Origin: RPQJ01 sp963846315
GTDB taxonomy: Bacteria; Pseudomonadota; Gammaproteobacteria; Steroidobacterales; Steroidobacteraceae
NCBI GenBank assembly: GCA_963846315.1
Contig: CAWJVM010000017.1
Span: 124,001-188,000 of the forward strand
Direction of reading: 5' to 3'
DNA: 64,000 bases
A program made the position numbers and the translations under genes. Position 1 is the stretch's first letter. Each line of letters begins with the position of its first letter. The notes under the pieces were generated by a model. The model did no database searches and was not told the DNA's origin. It worked only from the letters and a program-made list of their open reading frames with translations. Shown here one piece after another: positions 8,581-17,800 of the stretch.

Positions 8581-10150
8581 GCACGAAGAACACCCGCCAA
8601 CCGCCGTCGCACTGCCACCCCGGGCACGGCGCCTCGACGCTCGAACGAAGCCGGGCTCGAATTCCGCTCGCTGCTGGATGCCGCCGTCGATGCCATCATC
8701 GTCATCGACCATCGCGGCCGAATCGAGCAGTTCAACCTGTCGGCCGAGCGGATCTTCGGCTACGCGGAGGCCGAGGTGACCGGCCAGAACGTCGGACGTG
8801 CTGATGCCCGCGCCCTACCGCGCCGAGCACGACGCGTACATGGACCGCTACCAGCACACGGGCGAGGCCAGGATCATCGGCATCGGCCGCGAAGTGAAGG
8901 CGCGACGCAAGGACGGCTCCGTCTTTGCGTGCGAACTCGCCGTCGGCAAGGTGCAGGGTGCCGTGCCGCCACGTTTCATCGGCTTCATCCGCGACATCAC
9001 GCTGCGCAAGCTTGCCGACGAGCGCCTGCGCCGCAGCGAATCCGAACTGCGGCTGGCGCAGGAACTCGCGAACCTCGGCAACTACGTCGTGCATCTCGAC
9101 CAGTCCGAGCCCGATTACTACTCGCCGCAGCTGTGCCGCATTCTCGACATCCGCAGCAACCAGGATGCGTCGTCGCTGCCGGCATTGCTCGAACGCTGGG
9201 TGCACCCGGGCGACCGCGAGAAACTCGATGAGGCATTCCGCGACCTCGATTCGCCGGAAAACTCGTTCGACTGCGAGTACCGCATCGTGCTCGAGGACGG
9301 CACGACACGGCACCTGCACCACATCGCGCAGGTCACGCGCGACTCGCAGGGCATCGCCGTCAAGTATTTCGGCACGATCCACGACGTGACCGACCGCCGT
9401 GCCACCGAGGACGAGGCCCGGCAGCTGCAGGAGCGCCTCACGCATTTCAGCCGGCTGTCGACGATGGGCGAAATGGCGGCGGGACTCGCGCACGAAATCA
9501 ACCAGCCGCTGGCGGCGATCGCGACCTATGCGCAGGCCTGCCAGCGTTTCGTGCGTTCGCCCCAGCGCGACGACGCCGACGTGCTCGAAGCGCTCGAGCA
9601 GATCAGCGTGCAGGCGTTGCGCGCGGGCGAGGTGATTCGCCGCCTGCGCAATTTCGTCAAGAACCGCGAAGTGAAGCGCGAGCCCGTCGACTGCAACCGC
9701 CTGCTCGACGACCTGCGCACGCTCGCCGAGACCGACGCCCGGCTGCACAACGTGCGGCTGCGCATCGATGCGGCGACGGGGCTGCCGACCGTCTATGCGG
9801 ATCCGATCCAGCTGCAGCAGGTCGTGCTGAACCTGGTCCGCAACGCGATCGACGCCATGTCCGAGGCGCCGGAGACGCGCCGCGAGGTGCTGCTCAGCAC
9901 GCGCCAGCTGCCGGAAGGCGAGGTCGAGATCATCGTGGCCGACCATGGCAGCGGACTGGCGCCGGAAGCCGCCGAGCACCTGTTCAACCCGTTTTTTACG
10001 ACGAAATCGGGCGGCACTGGCCTCGGCCTCGCCATCAGCCGCTCGATCGTGCGCGCCCACGGCGGACGCCTGTGGCACACTCCCAATGAGGGAACCGGTG
10101 CACGATTTCATTTCACGCTGCCGGCATCGCCGGCATCCAAAGGGGAGTAG
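8581..10150 (+). CDS. fixL: FixL-like haem-PAS oxygen-sensor histidine kinase, one frameshift
   Basis: Sensor kinase with two PAS domains. The first PAS keeps the FixL haem pocket: the proximal histidine in AEHDAYMDRY (codon 8828-8830) and the arginine of IIGIGREV that in FixL contacts bound oxygen. A second PAS follows, then the kinase core with the H box LAHEINQPLAAIATYAQA, N box NLVRNAIDAM, and G boxes in ADHGSGLAPEAAEHLF and GGTGLGLAISRSI. PAS 1 begins in one frame (GLEFRSLLDAAVDAI to TGQN) and continues one frame later from about base 8794, where one extra G is likely. No ATG, GTG or TTG is found in the first frame back to the TAG at 8521, so the exact start is unresolved. fixJ follows directly. 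Confidence 0.88.
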
Positions 10151-10156
10151 TTCCGA

Positions 10157-10780
10157 GTGATCAAGGAAATCAAGCCCACGGTGTTCGTGGTCGACGACGA
10201 CACGGCCGTCCGCGACTCATTGCGGATGCTGCTCAAGTCGGTTGGCCTGCCGGTCGAAGTGTTCGAATCCGGGCAGGAGTTCCTCGACGCTGACCGTGAC
10301 GACCGGCCAGGCTGCCTCGTGCTCGACATCCGCATGCCCGGTATGAGCGGCCTCGAACTGCAGGTGAAGCTCAACGAGCGCCACTCGATCCTGCCGATCA
10401 TCTTCATCACCGGCCACGGCGACGTGCCGATGGCGGTCGAGGCGATGCAGGCCGGCGCCGTCGATTTCATCCAGAAGCCGTTCCGCGACCAGGACCTGCT
10501 CGATCGCATCAACCAGGCGCTGGAAAAAGATGCCGGCAGCCGCCGCATGCTGGCCGAGCGAAACATGATCCGGAAGCGGCTCGAATCGTTGACGCCGCGT
10601 GAGAAGGAAGTGCTCGATCTCGTCGTCGCCGGCAAGGCGAACAAGGTCATCGCGGGCGATCTCAACCTGAGCCAGCGCACCGTGGAAATCCACCGCGCCC
10701 GCGTGATGGAAAAAATGGAAGCGCATTCGCTGGCGCATCTGGTCCGCATGGTGCTGGAAGTCGAACGCACCGAAGAATGA
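10157..10780 (+). CDS. fixJ: FixJ-family response regulator
   Basis: A 207-residue regulator starting at GTG, with GGGAG upstream inside the end of fixL. The receiver has FVVDDDTAVRDSL, the phospho-acceptor Asp in LVLDIRMPGMSG, the TGHGDVPMAV switch region and the conserved lysine in IQKPF. A LuxR-type HTH follows (LTPREKEVLDLVVAGKANK, then QRTVEIHRARVMEKM). It is the partner of the FixL-like kinase six bases upstream. In rhizobia this pair activates microaerobic genes including cbb3 oxidase; the ccoNOQP-GHIS locus next door fits the same role here. Confidence 0.94.
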   Translation: MIKEIKPTVFVVDDDTAVRDSLRMLLKSVGLPVEVFESGQEFLDADRDDRPGCLVLDIRMPGMSGLELQVKLNERHSILPIIFITGHGDVPMAVEAMQAGAVDFIQKPFRDQDLLDRINQALEKDAGSRRMLAERNMIRKRLESLTPREKEVLDLVVAGKANKVIAGDLNLSQRTVEIHRARVMEKMEAHSLAHLVRMVLEVERTEE

Positions 10781-10821
10781 GTCGCGCGTGCTGCGCTGCA
10801 GCACGCGTTGAGAACCGCTCG

Positions 10822-10833
10822 CATTTACGTATA
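10822..10833. promoter_or_regulatory. TTTACGTATAAA palindrome-like element upstream of the orphan receiver
   Basis: The 12-mer contains the perfect palindrome TACGTA flanked by TTT and TAAA, in the 190-base gap between fixJ and the single-domain receiver gene. TACGTA matches the core of FixJ-family binding elements, so this could be a FixJ site controlling the next gene. Evidence is the motif and position only. Confidence 0.35.
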
Positions 10834-10970
10834 AACCCGCAATTGCCGCGGACGGGGCAGCCATTAAAACTGCGCTGCATGCGACCCGATTACGCAGCGC
10901 TTTTCGCCCGTTCAACTCGTCCCCGCGGCTCGTCGTGAGCTGCGTGGTCGGCGAGATCGCGCGCACTCCA

Positions 10971-11390
10971 ATGTCCCCCGCCATCACTGCTGCGCAGGAG
11001 GCAACTCCGATCGTCGGCGTCATCGATTCCGACCCGGTCGCGCGCGCGGCATTGAAGGCGCTGCTGCAACCCGTCGGTGTCGACGTGATGGGCTTCGAAA
11101 CCGCAGAGTCCTACCTGCTCTCCGGTTCGTCGCGCAGCCTCGCTTGTCTCATCGTCGACCTGCTCCTGCCGGGCATGTCCGGCCTGGAACTGCTGCGCCG
11201 GCTGCGCAGCAACGGCAACGATGTGCCGGTGATCCTGCTGGCCGACGAATCCGACGTGCCGACCGCGGTCGCGGCGATGCGCGAAGGCGCGACGGACTTC
11301 ATCGAGAAGCCGTACGTCAACGTCGCCATCCTGAAGCAGGTGCAGAAGCTGATCCGCGGGCAAGGCGGCAGCGACGCAAGGCTCACTTGA
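10971..11390 (+). CDS. stand-alone receiver domain protein
   Basis: About 139 residues consisting of one CheY-like receiver: IVGVIDSDPVARAAL, phospho-acceptor Asp in CLIVDLLLPGMSG, LLADESDVPTAV and the lysine in FIEKPYV. There is no output domain. Sequence is close to the FixJ receiver, including the FExAESYL region. The first acidic pair reads DSD rather than DDD. A GTG start at 10935 is an alternative. It may be a phosphate sink or modulator for the neighbouring FixL, as FixJ-like orphan receivers are in some species; that is inference. Confidence 0.78.
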   Translation: MSPAITAAQEATPIVGVIDSDPVARAALKALLQPVGVDVMGFETAESYLLSGSSRSLACLIVDLLLPGMSGLELLRRLRSNGNDVPVILLADESDVPTAVAAMREGATDFIEKPYVNVAILKQVQKLIRGQGGSDARLT

Positions 11391-11409
11391 AGATCCGGGC
11401 GACCCGCCC

Positions 11410-12441
11410 ATGAGTTCTCTCGACAGCTGGCACGAAGAAAAGCAATCGGCGTGGCTCTATCGAGAGCTCGCTTCGTGCGAACCGGACGGCAAGATCGCCG
11501 AGCTGTTTCGCGCACTCGCCACCGCCGCCGATTTCCAGGCCGACAAATGGCTGGTCGGCTCAGGACAGGCGACGGCACCCGCATTTACGCCATCGGTGCG
11601 CGCACGTATCACCGCGCGGCTCGCACGCGCACTCGGCCCCCGTCGGGTCCGACACATGCTCGCCGCGATGAAAGTGCGCGGGCTCTCGGCGTACGACTCA
11701 CAGCGTTCGCTCGCCGGTCACCTGATGCCCACCTCGGTGTCGGACGTGGGTGCGAGGCACAAGGGCTATGGCGGCGGCAACCTGCGCGCCGCGGTGTTCG
11801 GCATCAACGACGGACTCGTCTCGAACACCAGCCTGATCATGGGCGTCGCCGGCGCGGCGGCGAGCGCGGACTTCGTGCTGACGAGTGGCGTGGCGGGATT
11901 GCTCGCCGGCGCGCTCTCCATGGCCGCGGGCGAATACGTGTCGATGCGCTCGCAGCGCGAGATGTTCGAGTACCAGATCGGGCTCGAGCGCGACGAACTG
12001 CACGAGTACCCGGAAGAAGAAGCCGAGGAGCTCGCGCTGATCTACCAGGCGCGCGGCATGCAGCTCGAGGAGGCGCGCCGCGTCAGTCGCGAACTGGTGA
12101 AGAACGAGGAAAACGCGCTCGATGCGCTGGCACGCGAGGAGCTGGGACTCAACCCGGACGACCTCGGCTCGCCGTGGGGCGCCGCGATCTATTCGTTCCT
12201 GGCGTTTTCGTTCGGCGCCATCGTGCCGCTGGTGCCGTTCCTGTTCGGCTTGCCGCTGCAACGATCGGTCATGGTGGCCGCAATCACTGCGGGCATCGCC
12301 TTGTTCGGTGTAGGCGCCGCATTGAGCCTGTTCACGGGCCGCAGCGCCCTCGCGGGCGGCTTGCGGATGGTGCTGATCGGCGGCGGTGCGGGTGCCGCGA
12401 CGTGGCTCATTGGATCGCTGCTCGGGGCGGCGATCCAGTAG
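11410..12441 (+). CDS. VIT1/CCC1-family iron or manganese transporter with short ferritin-like N-terminus
   Basis: A 343-residue protein. The first 100 or so residues are helical and acidic (EEKQSAWLYRELA, DFQADKW) and look like a reduced ferritin-like region. From about residue 125 is a VIT1/CCC1 domain: NLRAAVFGINDGLVSNTSLIMG, the metal-binding helix GALSMAAGEYVSMRSQREMFE, a charged cytosolic loop rich in Glu, and two C-terminal membrane helices. The family exports Fe2+ or Mn2+ from the cytosol. Fused ferritin-VIT proteins (MbfA type) are known; here the diiron domain seems too short to be complete. Confidence 0.85.
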   Translation: MSSLDSWHEEKQSAWLYRELASCEPDGKIAELFRALATAADFQADKWLVGSGQATAPAFTPSVRARITARLARALGPRRVRHMLAAMKVRGLSAYDSQRSLAGHLMPTSVSDVGARHKGYGGGNLRAAVFGINDGLVSNTSLIMGVAGAAASADFVLTSGVAGLLAGALSMAAGEYVSMRSQREMFEYQIGLERDELHEYPEEEAEELALIYQARGMQLEEARRVSRELVKNEENALDALAREELGLNPDDLGSPWGAAIYSFLAFSFGAIVPLVPFLFGLPLQRSVMVAAITAGIALFGVGAALSLFTGRSALAGGLRMVLIGGGAGAATWLIGSLLGAAIQ

Positions 12442-12458
12442 AGGAAGGCCGGGAAGGG

Positions 12459-12554
12459 GCGGAAGGGGTCAGGGGTTAGTCGGAAGCGCGCTGTGCGCGG
12501 AGAGATTCGTTCGCGCGCCGCGCGCCCTTCCGACTAACCCCTGACCCCTTCCGC
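12459..12554. repeat. 28-bp perfect inverted repeat with AGGGGTY heptads
   Basis: Arms at 12459-12486 and 12527-12554 are perfect reverse complements around a 40-base GC-rich loop. Within the left arm the heptads AGGGGTC and AGGGGTT stand in tandem and are followed by AGTC. Another copy of the heptad, reversed, follows the right arm. The element sits between two convergent genes (VIT transporter and cbpM) and could act as a bidirectional terminator. The same heptads recur at 14498 and a different heptad is arranged the same way at 36713. Confidence 0.85.
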
Positions 12555-12558
12555 TCCC

Positions 12559-12879
12559 CTAACCCCTTCCACGCAGCTGCGACAGCAGCCTGCGCCGCTC
12601 CTCCACCAGCTCCACGATGATCGCGGCACCGGTCAGGTTCACGCCAAGGTCCGTCACGAGCCGCGTCATCGCGAGCACGCGCGGCAGCTCACGGCGCTGG
12701 AAGACCCAGGCCGACGGCTCGAGGCCGCCCCGGGGATCGAGCGCGCCAAGTTCCACCATCTCGACTATCCACTGTTGCTCGACGCAGAGTCGGGTGCAGA
12801 TCTCGTCGATCCGCAACCAGTCGTCGTCGCCGAGAAACTGCGCGAGCAGGACGTCGCCGTCATCATTGCGGGTGCTCAT
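12559..12879 (-). CDS. cbpM: chaperone modulator CbpM
   Basis: A 106-residue MerR-related helical protein (CTRLCVEQQWIVEMVELGALDP, then VLAMTRLVTDLGVNLTGAAIIVELVEERRRL). CbpM binds the J domain of CbpA and restrains it. It starts inside the cbpA stop as an ATGA overlap and is the downstream gene of a cbpA-cbpM pair, the usual order. Confidence 0.92.
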   Translation of the reverse strand: MSTRNDDGDVLLAQFLGDDDWLRIDEICTRLCVEQQWIVEMVELGALDPRGGLEPSAWVFQRRELPRVLAMTRLVTDLGVNLTGAAIIVELVEERRRLLSQLRGRG

Positions 12880-13892
12880 GCGGGTGCCCTCCCGCTTGCA
12901 GTGAGTTCAGCGCGCGGGTCGAAGGGCAGTTCCCGCTTCATGCGCGTGAAGAAATCGCGGGACTCAGGACTGTCGGGCGGCAACACGATCGAGAGCACGA
13001 CGTATTGATCACCGGGTGTGGCGCCCGGCAAGCCGCGACCACGCAGTCGCAGGCGCTGGCCAGCGCGCGCGCCGACGGGCAGCTTCATCTCGACGGGTCC
13101 GCCGAGCGTTGGCACGGAAACGGATTCTCCCAGTGCCGCTTCCCACGGCGCGACGGGCAATTGCGCGATGACGTCGCGACCCTCGACTTTGAACAGCGGA
13201 TGCGTCCGGAAATTCACTTCGAGGTACAGGTCGCCGGACGGGCCGCCGCCACTGCCCGCGCTGCCTTGCCCGGCAAGGCGGATCTGCTGGCCTTCGACGA
13301 CCCCTGCCGGGATCGACACTCGCAGCGTGCGCGGCTTCGACGTGACGTGGCCATCGGGAGTGATTTCGGGTGTGCGCAGTTCCAGCGTGCGCGTACCGCC
13401 GCGGTAAGCGTCCTCGAGGTCGATCTCGACACGGGCGACATGGTCCTGGCCAGCGGACGCGAAGCCCTGCCCTGCGCCGCCGCGGCCGGCGGACTGGAAG
13501 CCGTGTGTGCCACCGAAGGGGCTGCGCGTTCCGAACAGCTCGGAGAAGAAGTCGCTGAAATCGGCTCCGGCCCCGGGCCCCGGTCCGGCCGAGTGGGCGC
13601 CGCGCCCGCCGCGACCCGCAGTGAATTCGAAGCCCTTGCCCCAGTCGGGCGGTGGACGGAATTCCTGCCCCTGCCGCCAATCGGACCCGAGCTGGTCGTA
13701 CGCCGCGCGCTTCTCCGGGTCCTTGAGGACTTCGTTCGCCTCCTGCAGCTCCTTGAACCGCTCTTCGGCGTCCTTCTCCTTGCTGACGTCCGGATGGAAT
13801 TTGCGCGCGAGCTTGCGGTACGCGCGCTTGATCTCATCCTGGGTGGCGCCTCGCGGCACACCCATGACCTCGTAGTAATCCTTGAATCGCAT
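12876..13892 (-). CDS. cbpA: DnaJ-like co-chaperone CbpA
   Basis: About 338 residues. An N-terminal J domain (KDYYEVMGVPRGATQDEIK) carries the HPD motif in KFHPDVSKEK, followed by a Gly/Phe-rich linker and two DnaJ C-terminal substrate-binding domains with no zinc-finger cysteines, which separates CbpA from DnaJ. The start at 13892 gives the standard MRFKDYYEV N-terminus. Stimulates DnaK under stress. Divergent from trxC across 150 bases, and coupled to cbpM. Confidence 0.94.
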   Translation of the reverse strand: MRFKDYYEVMGVPRGATQDEIKRAYRKLARKFHPDVSKEKDAEERFKELQEANEVLKDPEKRAAYDQLGSDWRQGQEFRPPPDWGKGFEFTAGRGGRGAHSAGPGPGAGADFSDFFSELFGTRSPFGGTHGFQSAGRGGAGQGFASAGQDHVARVEIDLEDAYRGGTRTLELRTPEITPDGHVTSKPRTLRVSIPAGVVEGQQIRLAGQGSAGSGGGPSGDLYLEVNFRTHPLFKVEGRDVIAQLPVAPWEAALGESVSVPTLGGPVEMKLPVGARAGQRLRLRGRGLPGATPGDQYVVLSIVLPPDSPESRDFFTRMKRELPFDPRAELTASGRAPA

Positions 13893-14042
13893 GGACGGCG
13901 TTGCCTCCAGCAGGCGTGGCAAGCCTGATGTGGTGACAGCATGCGCCGATGCAAGGCCCGTCGCGGCGACGGCTGCGCTTGCTTCCACGCCGCCCGGCCC
14001 CATAGAAGCGATCCAACCCCCGAATCCCCCGGATAAGCAGCC

Positions 14043-14519
14043 ATGAGCAACGCCACGGCCAGTGCCAATGCCTCCGCCACCCAGGTGGTCTGTCACCGCT
14101 GCGATGGCATCGTGCGGGTCCCGACGGACCGACTGGCCGACCAGCCGAACTGCCCGCGTTGCCACGAGCCGCTGTTCACCGGGCACCCGGTCGAGTTGAA
14201 CAGCGCTGGATTCGACCGGCAGGTGAGCCAGTCGGGCGTGCCCGTCGTCGTGGATTTCTGGGCGCCCTGGTGCGGGCCGTGCCGGTCCATGGCGCCGGTC
14301 TTCGAGCGGGTGGCTGCCGAAACGGAGCCCTTGGCCCGGTTCGCCAAGCTGAATACGGACGAGGCGCAGGATATTGCCGCGCGCTACGGCATCCGCAGCA
14401 TTCCGACGCTGATGGTGTTCAAGGACGGTCGTGAAGTCGCGCGGCAGGCGGGCGCGATGGATGCCACGGCACTGCGACACTGGCTGGGGGCCAATGCAGG
14501 GGTTAGGGTCAGGGGTTAG
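14043..14519 (+). CDS. trxC: thioredoxin 2 (TrxC)
   Basis: A 158-residue protein with an N-terminal zinc-binding region (CHRC and CPRC) followed by a thioredoxin fold with active site WCGPC in VDFWAPWCGPCRSM and the cis-proline segment IPTLMVF. The TrxC family is zinc-bound and cytosolic. The N-terminal extension before the first CxxC is Ala/Ser-rich. The last codons and the stop (14517-14519) lie inside an AGGGGTT heptad repeat, so the final residues GVRVRG come from the repeat rather than the ancestral gene. Confidence 0.94.
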   Translation: MSNATASANASATQVVCHRCDGIVRVPTDRLADQPNCPRCHEPLFTGHPVELNSAGFDRQVSQSGVPVVVDFWAPWCGPCRSMAPVFERVAAETEPLARFAKLNTDEAQDIAARYGIRSIPTLMVFKDGREVARQAGAMDATALRHWLGANAGVRVRG

Positions 14520-14528
14520 GGGTTAGTC
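14498..14528. repeat. AGGGGTT heptad tract overlapping the trxC stop codon
   Basis: AGGGGTT (14498), AGGGTC (14505), AGGGGTT (14511), AGGGGTT (14518), then AGTC. These are the same heptads and the same AGTC ending as in the hairpin at 12459-12486. No matching reverse arm is visible downstream, so this is a half element. It supplies the stop codon of trxC. Confidence 0.8.
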
Positions 14529-14573
14529 AGAACGAAGCGGCGTTGCCGCGGAACCCGCTCGCCCCTGCCCCCT

Positions 14574-14595
14574 CTCTCCCGCTGGTGCGGGAGAG
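14574..14595. terminator. CTCTCCCGC-TGGT-GCGGGAGAG hairpin between convergent genes
   Basis: A perfect 9-bp stem with a 4-base loop, in the gap between trxC (plus) and the DUF2892 gene (minus). There is no clear T tract, so it may work as a weak or factor-assisted bidirectional terminator. Similar CTCTCCCGC hairpins are common intergenic repeats in GC-rich proteobacteria. Confidence 0.55.
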
Positions 14596-14608
14596 GGAGG
14601 CGGCCAGG

Positions 14609-14809
14609 TCAGCCTTTCTTCATCGAACAGGTGCTGATGCCGAAAGGCAGGTACGCCGGGCACCAACGGAACGTGCCCGTCAGGATCGGCACGATGCCGA
14701 TCAGGCCCCAGTAGCGCGCGTTGCCTTCCAGCAGGAAGAACAGCGAGAGCAGTGCCAGCCCCACGACGATACGCAGTGTCCGGTCCATTCCCCCAACGTT
14801 CGGTGTCAT
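14609..14809 (-). CDS. DUF2892 (YgaP-type) small membrane protein
   Basis: A 66-residue protein starting MTPNVGGMDRTLRIVVGLALL, with two membrane helices and the conserved motifs NVGGMDR and RWCPAYLPFGISTC. The family is the membrane part of YgaP-like proteins; here there is no rhodanese domain. The function is not established. A perfect 10-bp palindrome GACTGCAGTC lies 25 bases upstream of the start (14834-14843) and could be an operator. Confidence 0.85.
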   Translation of the reverse strand: MTPNVGGMDRTLRIVVGLALLSLFFLLEGNARYWGLIGIVPILTGTFRWCPAYLPFGISTCSMKKG

Positions 14810-14889
14810 AAGCGTCTCCTGTTTGTAACCATTGACTGCAGTCCAGTATCGGCCCGTCGGGGCATTCCGTCACGTGACCCGCGTGATGA

Positions 14890-17800
14890 TCAGGCCACCG
14901 TGGCTGGATCCAGCACCAGCAACAGGTCCTTGGCATCCACCTGCTGCCCCGGACGCGCGACGATCTCGGCAATCACGCCGTCGCGTTCGGCGCGCACGCT
15001 CGTTTCCATCTTCATCGCTTCGATCGTCACCAGCACGTCGCCGCGCGCCACGGAGTGCCCGGTCAATACGTTGACCGTAGCGATCGTGCCCGGCATCGGC
15101 GCGCCAACTTCGTCCGGGTGATCGAGCTCAGCCTTGCGCCGCGGCGGACGTTTCGCCACCTGGCTCCGGTCCTGCACCTTCACCGACCGCGGCTGCCCGT
15201 TCAGCTCGAAGAATACGGTGCGCGTGCCATCGTCGTGCACGTCGCTCGTCGCGACGTAGCGGATGATCAGGTGCTTGCCTTTCTCGAGGTCGATCGTGAT
15301 TTCTTCGCCGGCTTCCAGGCCGTAGAAGAACGCGCGTGTCGGCAGCACGCTCACGTTGCCGAAATGCGTGCGATCGGCCATGTAGTCGGCGAACACTTTC
15401 GGGTACATCAGCCACGACGCGAACTCGTGGTCGCTGATGGCGCGCGGCATCTTCTCCTGCACCTGCATGCGCGCCTGCTCCAGGTCGACCGGCGGCAGGT
15501 GCTCGCCCGGACGCGAGGTCGAGGGCTGCACGCTGCCGAGGATCTTCCGCTGCAGTTCACGCGGAAAGCCGCCGACCGGCTGACCGATGTCGCCGCGGAA
15601 CAGCGCAACGACGGACTCCGGAAACGCGACGTCGGTTGCCGGATCGGCGACGTCCCCGGCAGCGAGGCCGCTGGTGACCATCATGATCGCCATGTCGCCC
15701 ACGACCTTCGACGACGGTGTGACCTTCACGATGTCGCCAAACATCTCGTTGACCTGCGCGTAGGCGCGCGCCACCTCGTGCCAGCGGGTGTCGTCGATCC
15801 CCAGCGAGCGGGCCTGTTCGCGCAGGTTGGTGTACTGCCCGCCAGGCATGCCGTGCACATAGACCTCGGACGCTCCCGACCGCATGTCGCTCTCGAACGC
15901 CGCGTAGCCGTGACGCACCTGCTCCCAGTAGTTGGAGAGCACCCGCAGGTTGTCGGGATCGAGCCTGGATTCACGCGGGCCGTGGCGCAGCGCTTCGACG
16001 ATCGAACCCAGGTTCGGCTGCGACGTCAGGCCGCTCATGGCGTCGAGCGCGCCGTCCACGGCGTCGCAACCGGCATCAATCGCCGCGAGCACGCTGGCCG
16101 CTGCAATGCCGCTGGTGTCGTGCGTGTGGAAATGCACCGGGATACTGATTTCTTCCTTGAGCGCCTTGACCAGTGTGCGCGCGGCCCGCGGCTGGCAAAG
16201 ACCTGCCATGTCCTTGATGCCGAGGATGTGGGCGCCCGCCCGCTCCAGTTGCTTCGCCATCGCGACGTAGTACTTGAGGTCGTACTTGGTCTGGCGCGGA
16301 TCGCTCAAGTTGCCCGTGTAGCAGATGGCGGCCTCGCACAGCTTGCCGGACTCGCCAACCGCATCCATCGCGACGCGCATGTTGTCGACCCAGTTCAGGG
16401 AATCGAAGACGCGGAACAGGTCGACACCGTTTTTCGCCGCCTGCTGCACGAAGTAGCGCACGACGTTGTCGGGGTAGTTCGTGTAGCCGACTGCGTTGGC
16501 CGATCGCAGCAGCATCTGCAGCAGCAGGTTCGGCATCGCCTCGCGGAACGCGATCAGGCGGTCCCACGGGCATTCGCGAAGGAAACGCATCGCGACGTCG
16601 AATGTCGCGCCGCCCCAGCACTCGACCGAGAGCAGGTCGGGCGCAAGCCGTGCGTACGCCGGCGCAATGGCGACCAGGTCGCGCGTGCGAAACCGCGTCG
16701 CCAGCAATGACTGATGGGCATCGCGGAACGTCGTGTCGGTGAACAGCACCTGCGGTTGCTCGAGCATCCACCGTGAGAATTTCGTCGCGCCCAGCTCGTC
16801 GAGCCGCTGTTTCGTGCCGGGCGGTGGCGCGCTGACGGGCAACTTCGGCGGGCGCGCGTCCACGATGCGGCCCGGACGGACGCGGCCGGTTACTTCCGGG
16901 TTGCCGTTGACGATCACGTCCGCGACGAAGCGCAGCAATCGCGTCGCACGGTCCCGCTTGCGCGGATAGCGGAACAGCTCCGGTGTCTGGTCGATGAACC
17001 TGGTGGTGTACGAGCCGTCACGGAAGTGCTCGTGGGTGACCAATTGCTCGAGAAAGCGCAGGTTGGTGCTGACGCCGCGCACCCGGAACTCCTTCAGCGC
17101 GCGGTCCATGCGCGCGATCGTCTCGTCGGACGACGGCGCCCACGCAGTCACCTTCACCAGCAGCGAGTCGTACGAACGCGTGATGAACGCGCCGGAATAC
17201 GCCGTGCCGGCATCGAGGCGGATGCCGAAGCCCGCCGGACTGCGATAGGCCGTGATGCGGCCGTAGTCCGGGATGAAATTGTTCTCGGGGTCCTCGGTCG
17301 TGACGCGGCACTGCATCGCGTGGCCGGTGAGGCGGATATCCGGCTGTGCCGGCACGCCGCTCGCCGCCGTGCCGATCGCGGCGCCTTCGGCGATGCGGAT
17401 CTGTGCCTTGACGATGTCGATGCCGGTGACCACTTCGGTCACCGTGTGTTCGACCTGGATGCGCGGATTCACCTCGATGAAATAGAACTGGCCGGTGTCG
17501 GCGTCCTGCAGGAACTCGACCGTGCCCGCATTGAGGTAACCGACCGCACGCCCGATGCGCAGCCCAAGCTCGCAGAGTTCGAGCCGTTGCGCGTCCTCCA
17601 GGAAGACCGACGGTGCACGCTCGACGACTTTCTGATTACGACGCTGCACCGTGCAGTCGCGCTCGTAGAGGTGCACGAGGTTGCCATGCGTGTCGCCGAG
17701 GATCTGCACCTCGACGTGGCGCGCTCGCCGCACCAGCTTTTCGAGGTAGACCTCGTCGTTGCCGAAGGCGGCCTTCGCCTCGCGCCGCGCGATGGCGACC

